In this document: positions 57,101 to 64,000 of the stretch, in pieces | How the letters are laid out: the number at the start of each line of letters is the position of its first letter | Position numbering within the stretch: the first letter of the stretch is position 1 | NCBI GenBank assembly: GCA_028554795.2 | Contig: CM068827.1 | Location: 141,881,251 to 141,945,250 of the forward strand | Length of the DNA: 64,000 nt | Reading direction: 5' to 3' | From: Sinohyriopsis cumingii | Taxonomy: Eukaryota; Mollusca; Bivalvia; Unionida; Unionidae | Notes under the pieces: model-generated | What the model saw: only the letters and a program-made list of their open reading frames with translations | Databases searched by the model: none | What the model was told of the DNA's origin: nothing | Position numbers and translations under genes: made by a program

Positions 57101-60100
57101 AACCCTTTTCTGTTAAGTTTTCATATAAATGTGTTACTTAATTAATTAAGCTGTTAATAGGAATTGTTCTCAGTAGACATGATTTTCTACTTGTACACTA
57201 CAGATAGTGTACATGTTTGTATTAAATATTCCATGATTTGCTACTTGTACACTACAGGTAGTGTGTACATGTTTGTATATAAATATTCCATCAGCTGTAT
57301 GGGAAAATATGTGGATCAATTGATCATTTTTGTTGTACTGATATTTACAATGGCAGAATTCAGTGGCTGTAAGGCCCCCAGATGTACATGTCATTTTAAG
57401 AGTACATCAAAAGAACATAACCCAGTAGCTGGGCAGCAAGTTCAAAGACATAGACTTGCAGTTGAGTGATGGGAAAATGTGCTGATGATTACAATGACTG
57501 AATTTTGAGGTTTGATTATCTTGCCTTAAAATGTTTATATGAAAAAAGATTTTTTAAAAAAGAAATATCCATTTTGCTGATTATGTATGTTAATTTTTTT
57601 TACAGCGAGTGTATATCTCCACAGGCAGACCCAGAGGAAGACCAAGGGTAAAACCTCTGGTAATGCATTATCAAACTTTTATTTATCCTTCTTTTGGGGG
57701 TTGGTGGGAGGTGTGCAGAGAATGATGTGTGTGTGCATGCATTTATAAAATTAACTTAATTCCTTAAGTGGTGCAGGTTTTGATAGTTTAAAGATTAAAT
57801 CATGGGGATGTCATGGATTAGATATATGATTACAGCACACTAGATGAACAGTTCAAAAGGCAATACTTTTGAAGGAAGACAAGTTACGAAAGTTCTACCT
57901 GACATGTATGTTTATATATATTATTTATTTTTATCGCACCTGACTGTAAGGTCTTCAGTCAATTCTATCCACCTAACCCACCCCCTCTGTTTTCATCAGT
58001 TTATTCCTTATTTTCATAAATAGTATGTCAGTATACATGATTGACATGGGTACAATGCATGTGATAGGCCAATATTTTTTACTACATTTCGGAGTGGAGT
58101 AAAGTTGTATGACACAGGGCCCAGGGCTTGCCCTGGGATGTTTTGATGTCCAGTGGCAGGCATTTCACCTCTACCAAATCCCTACACAAATCCTATAAGG
58201 AGTTTTGATGGGCCGGAGTATATACTTATGACCATCTCTTTGTTACGTTGCATGATACCACATGGTTGCAGTTACAGATGTCCTGCATTAAGACTGCCAT
58301 CATTTGATCTTTCAAGGAACTTCTACTTAAGAATGTTTTTGAGATGTAAATGCATGTCCTTTTGGAAATGTTTTCAAGTACCTTGCCTTACAATTTGTAT
58401 GGACCCAAACAATCTTGTTTGTAGACTTTATAGGATAATTGGTTTGGGGTTTGTTTTTGTTTTTGCAGTTTGTCCCCAGTGGCAGACCTAGAGGAAGACC
58501 AAGGGTAAAACCTCTGGTAATGCACTGTATCTCATTTTATTTATCTTCTTCGTGCATTAACCACACAACAGGTTTTAACTAATGATACAAACCTGCAGTT
58601 ATGAACCAGATGTTTTTTGTGTATTTAATTCTATCTTAAATATAGAGACACAGTACATGTGTAAAAAATATAAGGGCTGTTATTGTAACACATACATGGG
58701 ACCCAGGGAAAGCACTTTTAATGTGGTCTACTCCATCGATGCAATTTAGAATTTTCTTTTCATTTTAATATGAACTCTGGTACCATGTATCTTTAAATGG
58801 AACAGTTGTAAACAGTTTCTTTGAGAATATATAGTATTTATATGTAACAGTTAAGCTCCTTGTTTGGATTGTATTAAGTCTAATGCTGAAATTCCGTTTT
58901 ATAGTTTTCACAGTTAAATCACATTGTCAGAAGACTGGAACTTGCATTATCGAAACTCAGAGCGTTCGGTTCATTTTTTTCAATATATTGTTAGACATTT
59001 CCACGTTATTTTGTGATCTAAAGACCAATGTAGAACAGTTATCTCATTTTTAATATAAATTGCACTTTTGAAGCAACTTTGTTTTTTTTTCAGTTTGCTG
59101 CATAGCCTCAACCACAATCTGACAGTATATAATGGTGGGCAATGCATGCAATATATTTTAAATATTGTACTTATCTGGTTTTTTATTTACTGACTAAACT
59201 TGGGATATTTTTTCCTGACTAAACATGCTTTTTTTTATTTCCTGACTAAACTTGCCTTGTTCAGTATTCCATTACCATTTTTGACATAATGTCTTGATGT
59301 TGGTCCATTTGTATGACATTGTAGGTGTACATACTTGAACTCATGTGAACACTTTAACGTCTGATAAAATTATTCATGAGGATTTATTTTATACCAGATT
59401 GAAGGACCATTTAGACGGTAAAGCAGACTTTGATCAATATATCCAGTATGGTTAGAAAAACGATTTTTTAAAAAAAAGTTCTCAATAAGAAATCAGTGCT
59501 TAAAAGAATTTGCCCAACTTTTATAAACCTATTAAACACTTCTAAAAAATTGTTTAAGAGATTCTGACCAAATTTGACAAAGTTTTTGGGCATAAAGGCT
59601 TTTTCAAATGTATACACAAGATAACCATCTACAATAAAATGTGGCTACTTCCACTGAAAGTAAAAATAATGTAAACCACTTCTCTGAAACTCTTCAGCAG
59701 AATTTGAATAAACTGGATTTGAAAAAATGATTGTGATATTAAGGGCTTTCAGATTTGTATAGATGATTCTGATTTCTCTAAATGGCCATACAACAACTTC
59801 ACTAACAAGACAGAGCAGAATTTGATCAAATGACTCAGATCACCCTGGCATAGAGGTCTTAACTATTTGTACTGGTACAACCTATTTGTATTGGTACAAA
59901 TCATGTTGTCCCAGCATTGGTTTCCAGAGGATAACTTCAGATAGGAATGTTGGATTTAAACCAAAGTTTCCATCCATTGGTGTATTTAGGAGATCTTGCA
60001 TAAGTTGGATTGCCATTCCACTTCTTCATTTGTACTAAATGCCTTTTCTTAAAAATTGGCTTCCATTGTGGATGTAGATTAGGCCCAATTCATTCTCCAG

Positions 60101-61596
60101 CATGTTGTAAGTGGTGAGTAATTGAAGCAGGACCCATGGTGACCCAGTGGTTCAGGTTAGAATTCTGCTCGCAGATCAGCCTAAGTTAGTTATCTTGGTG
60201 TATCCCAAGGCAAGATACTTTACTCAGATTGCCTCAGCATGAAATAACTTATTTGTGTTGCTGTGCTGTGAAACACCAAATCCAGAACCTAGCACAGATA
60301 CCACAGTTTATGGCTTCTGTGAGAAAATTTTAGTTAGTGCTTTGTGAGGCATCATTACTAATAACATAAGTTCTAGATTTTGTATCAGCAGAAGTGAATC
60401 CTTTTGTAACTATTCAGTTTGCTTCATTTTCTTTTTGTCTACCACAGCCGGATCCAAACGCTCCAAAGAGACCAAGAGGCAGACCTCACATGGGAAAGAG
60501 ACCAAGAGGCAGACCTCGTGTATATGCTCCCATGGTAAAGAATAGAGAGAGAGAGTTGAAATGAAGCTTGTATAAATTACATCAACATGTTGTACAGTAT
60601 TAGGATTATCAGTGGCCTCAAGCATTTGTCCGTTTTCTTGTTGACAAACAGGTTTAAATAATGTATGCCTTGTTTCCAGCTGTACATTTTGATAATTAAT
60701 CCTAGATATAACAAGTAAAGACATTACTTATTTACTGGATACTGTAAAGAACGATTCATTCTCATTATGCTCATTCCCATAGCTTTAAGGACATGCAGAT
60801 TTTATTGATGGCATTATGAATATTCACAAGTGATACTCACATGTCTCCATTACAACAAAAAAAAATAGTTATTATTTGATGCAGACATTAATGTAAATTT
60901 TGATTCTTTTTAGATATTTGACTATTTAATTGGAGGGATTTTAATCCCCCAATGTTTTTGGCCTAGTGCCCATTCACTTTTACCCAAATATACCAGAGTA
61001 TAGTTTCTATTACTAATAAAAGTAACAGTCTTTATGAGGGGCCACATATCAGCATGGGTTAGAGTCTTGAGCTTGGATTGTGAGAAAGCTTGCCTGTGTC
61101 TTCTCAGTTTTCATTGATTCTTACTGGGGGTTTTGCTGAGTTCTTCCACCATAAGCTGTAGTGGCCACATTTTATAGCCTGTCATGCACTAAATCATGGT
61201 GTTAAACCCCAATTAACAACAGCAACAAACTTTATATTTTAGTAACAAAATATGAATCGGTTGTTCTTTCAGGTTAGTTTTTATTAGTCAAGGGAGGCAA
61301 CTCAAATTGAGGTACATTGTTTGACCCTTGGATATAGTTCCACTGGGTGTAATACTTGAAACAGTAGTACAAAATGTTGTTATGGGGAGATCACCATATT
61401 AAGTCTTCAAATGGTGTATCAGATGTTAATATAAATTCTCTAATAGTGTATAAATAAAATTTTAAAAACTATTAAGGATTATTTAACTTTTATGTTTAAA
61501 ACAGTAAAGAGTACCCTGGATAGCTGCATTAATATGCTTACGTTACTTAATCTGATCTTATGTAAATTGTTATTTCAGCAGGAATTCCACAGATAG
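47283..61596 (+). CDS. HMGA-like AT-hook protein gene, ten inferred exons over 14.3 kb
   Basis: Ten candidate exons, each bounded by AG and GT and each a multiple of three in phase 0, lie on +: 47,283-47,307 (ATG at 47,284), 48,192-48,212, 49,666-49,689, 51,068-51,091, 52,116-52,139, 56,913-56,981, 57,606-57,659, 58,469-58,516, 60,448-60,534 and 61,579-61,596. Together they would encode about 130 residues: a short basic start, four acidic ENADNPP-type repeats and five AT-hooks. HMGA proteins are similar in size and have about three AT-hooks, two of them in RGRGRP and KRPRGRP contexts as here. They bind AT-rich minor grooves and shape chromatin in the nucleus. The structure is inferred from splice sites and repeat logic; no transcript evidence is available. 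The first and last exons are the least certain. Confidence 0.72.
48192..48212 (+). CDS. AT-hook gene: acidic micro-exon 1
   Basis: 21 bases, ENADSPP, between TTTTTCAG and GTAAGTAA. Part of a set of four paralogous micro-exons. Confidence 0.65.
49666..49689 (+). CDS. AT-hook gene: acidic micro-exon 2
   Basis: 24 bases, EENADNPP, between CCTTTTCAG and GTAAGTAA. The upstream intron is homologous to the intron before micro-exon 1. Confidence 0.68.
50182..50445. repeat. 42-bp intronic minisatellite, six copies
   Basis: Six full units and a partial seventh, starting ATCACTGTACTGAAACAAAA and continuing GAGGGTGGGAGGATGG. The unit is a multiple of three and stop-free in several frames, so the long open frames on both strands are artefacts. 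A single related unit occurs at about 61,735. Confidence 0.92.
51068..51091 (+). CDS. AT-hook gene: acidic micro-exon 3
   Basis: 24 bases, KENADNPL, between CTTTTCAG and GTAAGTAA. A TA microsatellite begins a few bases inside the next intron. Confidence 0.65.
   Translation, partial: RKMQTTH
51103..51167. repeat. (TA)n microsatellite
   Basis: About 32 TA dinucleotides, just inside the intron after micro-exon 3. Confidence 0.95.
51221..51473 (-). mobile_element. tRNA-derived SINE, copy 3
   Basis: Inverted copy of the SINE family of 4,836: TTGTTGTAGGGTTTAACGCC at the left, GACTCGAACTCGTGC, and the head CCACTCGGCCACTCGGAGTC at the right. Flanking GGTTGTTTTTTTG and GGTTTTTTTG suggest an imperfect target duplication. 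It lies in an intron of the AT-hook gene. Confidence 0.85.
52116..52139 (+). CDS. AT-hook gene: acidic micro-exon 4
   Basis: 24 bases, EENTDNPP, between TTTTCTAG and GTAAGTAA. The acceptor is TAG rather than CAG. Confidence 0.65.
54477..55116 (+). mobile_element. Non-autonomous DNA transposon (MITE), copy 2, 640 bp
   Basis: Begins GGTGGCGCT and ends AGCGCCCCC, with direct TTA at 54,474-54,476 and 55,117-55,119. Close in sequence to 5,791-6,442 over its whole length, which suggests recent activity of a source element. Confidence 0.8.
55130..55500 (+). pseudogene. Decayed coding-like sequence, Lys/Glu-rich
   Basis: Frames contain MNYSNRGWKSLEQHLQKKLH and then a Lys/Glu-rich helical-looking stretch (KKAVIEKEKKQLH), with several stops. 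It may be a processed pseudogene or transposon fragment. The family is not recognised. Confidence 0.25.
56913..56981 (+). CDS. AT-hook gene: first AT-hook exon
   Basis: 23 codons, with SGEKRGRGRPPLPPEAK; the RGRGRP hook in an EKRGRGRP context is also that of the first hook of vertebrate HMGA proteins. A long T-run precedes the CAG acceptor; donor GTTAATG. Confidence 0.8.
57606..57659 (+). CDS. AT-hook gene: second AT-hook exon
   Basis: 18 codons, with STGRPRGRPRVKPL. Acceptor TTTTTTTACAG, donor GTAATGCA. The last 35 bases are near-identical to the next exon. Confidence 0.8.
58469..58516 (+). CDS. AT-hook gene: third AT-hook exon, duplicate of the second
   Basis: 16 codons, with PSGRPRGRPRVKPL. 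Acceptor TTTTTGCAG, donor GTAATGCA. Both exon and start of the following intron resemble the previous exon, a clear tandem exon duplication. Confidence 0.8.
60130..60310 (+). mobile_element. Possible SINE relic
   Basis: GGTGACCCAGTGGTTCAGG resembles a tRNA-like head, and CCAAGGCAAGATACTTTACT with CAGATTGCCTCAGCATG resembles a common SINE body of marine invertebrates. It is strongly diverged. Confidence 0.4.
60448..60534 (+). CDS. AT-hook gene: double AT-hook exon
   Basis: 29 codons with two hooks, PNAPKRPRGRPHMGKRPRGR and then PRVYAPM. The second hook repeats the DNA AAGAGACCAAGAGGCAGACC exactly. Acceptor CTACCACAG, donor GTAAAG. The APKRPRGRP context also matches the second hook of vertebrate HMGA proteins. 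Confidence 0.8.
61035..61232 (+). mobile_element. tRNA-derived SINE, copy 5, decayed
   Basis: Recognisable parts of the 4,836 family: TGTGAGAAAGCTTGCCTG, CTTCTCAGT, TTCTTCCACCATAA and the tail GTTAAACCCCAATTAACAAC. The tRNA-like head is barely visible. Confidence 0.7.
61579..61596 (+). CDS. AT-hook gene: candidate last coding exon
   Basis: TTATTTCAG is followed in phase 0 by QEFHR and a TAG. This block is homologous to an intron block near 50,020, so it may be fortuitous. An alternative ends at 59,096-59,107 (acceptor TTTTTTTTCAG, FAA then TAG). Another lies at about 63,170 (acceptor TCTTACAG, ten codons, then TGA). Confidence 0.35.
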   Translation, partial: QEFHR

Positions 61597-62399
61597 CAAT
61601 GTAATTTCTGGCATCTCATCAAATTAGTTGCTAAAATTGGTTTCAGAACATAAAACTTCTTGTTTAAAACTTTCTAACTTAGACGTTGAGTGGAAAATTG
61701 ACACAAAAGTCGATCTTGGCTTTGGTGATTATTGCGTTGTATTGAAACAAAACAGAGTTGGGGAAATGGCTTAAAGTCAAGGCAAAGTGACCTTGCAATC
61801 ATTATGATTGTGACTGAGCCATTTCTATATTTCTATATTTGGTCTTCAGTTATGCCAATAAATCACTTGTCCAGTTCTGATTCTTCCCACAAGAAGTATT
61901 TTGTATGGATGGACTGAAACTTTGATACTCTTTTAAGAAAGAGTATGTGAGCACTTGTATGATAAAAAGTAATTGGATATTGACCAATTTGAAAACTGTC
62001 AGCATAGCACACTTGATTGATAGGAGAAGGTTGAGAAAGATTTTGAAATTAAAGGTTGACAGTGAGGATTGTAGGGTAAAGTCTGTCATAAAAGACCACA
62101 TGTCTTGGAAGATGAGATACTCATTGCTTACACCAATTTGTTATATAGGGATGTGATCCCCAGAAAGAGACCAGGTTTTTTCAGCAGAAGAGTTGTTCTC
62201 CAAAACAAGCTTAGTTGTACCTCAGTGAGAAAAAATTGACAAAGAATTCATAATGCTGGGCATCAGCACTGACATATATTTACCTTTGCAATCTTTTCTC
62301 AATTGACTCCAGCATGCCACATGTCAAAGAAATACATTTGTTTAAAATATGAATACAGAAATGTATAAGATGAAAATTAAGAAGTAATAATAACTATTT

Positions 62400-64000
62400 C
62401 TTCTTTAAATACTTTACCCAATCATAATACCTTAGAACTACTACTGCTACTTCACAATTCCAGCCCTCCCAGATACTGCTTTTTAGCTAAAAGAGCTACA
62501 AGCTACCTGTCCACCTAGGTGGTGGTCGGGCAGAGTGATCTCCCCTTGATAAAGGGATTGATGGCAAAACCCAGGAATATCTCAGTTACTACTTTCACTT
62601 GTGCTGAGCAACACGATTTCAACACAAAAGACCTCACAAAAGCCAGAGTCAAAGTTGATACAAGTTGGAGGAGTTATCACTTCACAAGGCAAGTATACTC
62701 CATCTATATTTCCAACTTGTTTATCTTTCAGTCTTGACAAAGTTCTGCCTTTACAAGTTTATCCACACTTGTCATCTTTACACTTTTCATTGTACTTAGG
62801 TACTTGTATGGGTTGCACATGCAACTTTACAAATAAGTTCTGGCTGTACCTTTATTATGCTAACTTTCAGGTCCATGAGACCTATAGAAAACTTTTAATA
62901 TATATATAATTCCACAACGACTGGCTGCATATAGATGAGTTTTCTCTGCTAATACATGTAGTGTCCAGACACCATGCTTTGTTGCATTTCCCTGTATGGG
63001 TCATCCTTGAACATCATGCAGACAGTGTGGTGAATTATTTTGGCAAAGCTTGTCTGCTATTTTCCAGGTAACACTATAAAGCATAGCTTTGCATTGACTT
63101 TCTCTTCAATAATAAGTAACAGATGCAGAGCTACATTATGTTAATTCCTTCTGCTGTATATGTCTTACAGATTAGATCATGGGTAAAGTACAGAAATGCG
63201 TGACTAAGGACAAAGACACTCTAAGCCTTCCTGCTGTCATGGCCTTAATGCAGGAATAAACGGTGGATAAGCAAGATAAATCAGCAAAGGACTCCCCAGC
63301 TACAAAATGCTAGAAATCTTCATGATCAGAGACAGCACCAGCTCGTCACCACCGCAGGAATCATCATTGCTGGCTATACCTTCAGGTCTTGCCTCTTCAG
63401 GGTTCCTCTCTAAAATTCTTCATGATGAATAACAAATGAACAAACAAAGCAAAGCATCCTTTTGTTCTACCGATACATGTACCAGTTATGTGGATCAAAC
63501 ATCATGTCACCCTTTCCTAACATCATAATTTGGATGACATCCCCCTGCAAACATGGCCTATTTCTGTTTGACTCGCCTGGTCTAATACAAGGAATATTCA
63601 GTAATAAAGACAACACACAATAAAATTCATGGAAATTAGTCATCCAGTCTGTCCAACTTGTGTTAAGTCTTATATCTGCAAAAACATCAGGTGAATTATA
63701 TATTAAAACACGATATGATAACCCTTGTCACACTGCATACAATGCCATCTCAACAATTTGTTCATCCAGGTATGGAACTCAGCACACACGCAAACAGAGT
63801 ACTTCTCCCTCATGCATGAGCATTGAAAATCACCACCATTATGGCTTTGTTACTCTTGATGGATTCTCTCTCTGCGCAGGAATTCCTATACCTTCTACTT
63901 AGTAGTGGACTTCATCATCCTAGGTCGCCTTTAGATGCGTTCATTACAGATGATCCTTTTATCCCAATGGAGACCAAAAGTTTGTCCACAGCACCAACCT
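62400..64000. other. Probable 3' part or flank of the AT-hook gene; no gene recognised
   Basis: Short open frames only. An AATAAA polyadenylation signal occurs near 63,621, which could end the AT-hook transcript if the terminal exon lies near 63,170. Confidence 0.35.

Noticed and set aside
62730..62760. Further micro-exon after the duplicated block at 61,560-62,400
   Set aside because: An acceptor-like CTTTCAG is present but the phase-0 frame stops after one codon and no ENADNPP-like peptide follows.

Overview
The window is animal nuclear DNA, most likely from a mollusc and probably a bivalve. The signs are short phase-0 exons bounded by GT-AG sites, tRNA-derived SINEs whose tails read like '...GTTAAACCCCACAACAAC', a CR1/L2-type LINE, a Gypsy element and two integrated Polinton/Maverick-like viruses. 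The species is an inference; no organism-specific gene was identified.

Region 1 (1-13,520), element A, cut by the left window edge: a Polinton-like endogenous virus. Its virion genes run on + (C-terminal part of a double-jelly-roll-type major capsid protein, a basic Ala-rich core protein, an adenain-like protease, a fibre-like protein with a tail-fibre motif, a small membrane protein and an intact penton-like protein). A repeat-filled gap (4,364-6,880) follows. Next come an HNH endonuclease and a zinc-ribbon protein on -, a family-B DNA polymerase/SF1 helicase/HNH polyprotein on +, an rve integrase and a DUF5679-like/phospholipase A2 fusion on -, and an intact A32-like packaging ATPase on +. 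About half the genes carry stops or frameshifts and four are unbroken. Many starts share an AT-rich TATAATG-like motif.

Region 2 (13,520-26,800): a non-coding stretch, then a decayed Ty3/Gypsy retrotransposon on - (LTRs at 19,394-19,802 and 24,635-25,040). Its domain order is protease, integrase, reverse transcriptase, RNase H, the order of the Gmr1 clade. Unrecognised coding-like relics and tandem repeats follow.

Region 3 (27,344-35,210), element B: a second, unrelated and more decayed Polinton on -, of the classic metazoan type: protein-primed PolB, accessory ORF, chromodomain integrase, membrane ORF, penton (split by a SINE), basic ORF, major capsid protein, small Cys/His ORF and protease. 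No packaging ATPase was seen.

Region 4 (37,598-46,300): a CR1/L2-like LINE on -, a 0.6 kb inverted-repeat element, two copies of a 126-bp near-perfect palindromic hAT-type MITE with 8-bp target duplications, a SINE and a 33-bp minisatellite.

Region 5 (47,283-about 61,600): the only host gene recognised, an HMGA-like AT-hook gene on + built entirely from tiny phase-0 exons. There is one start exon, four 21-24-nt acidic micro-exons that are repeats of each other, and four exons carrying five AT-hooks. Its introns contain duplicated blocks, a 42-bp minisatellite, SINEs and a second copy of the 650-bp MITE found inside element A. The host gene is compact in protein but spread over about 14 kb, and its exon copies look like products of local tandem duplication.
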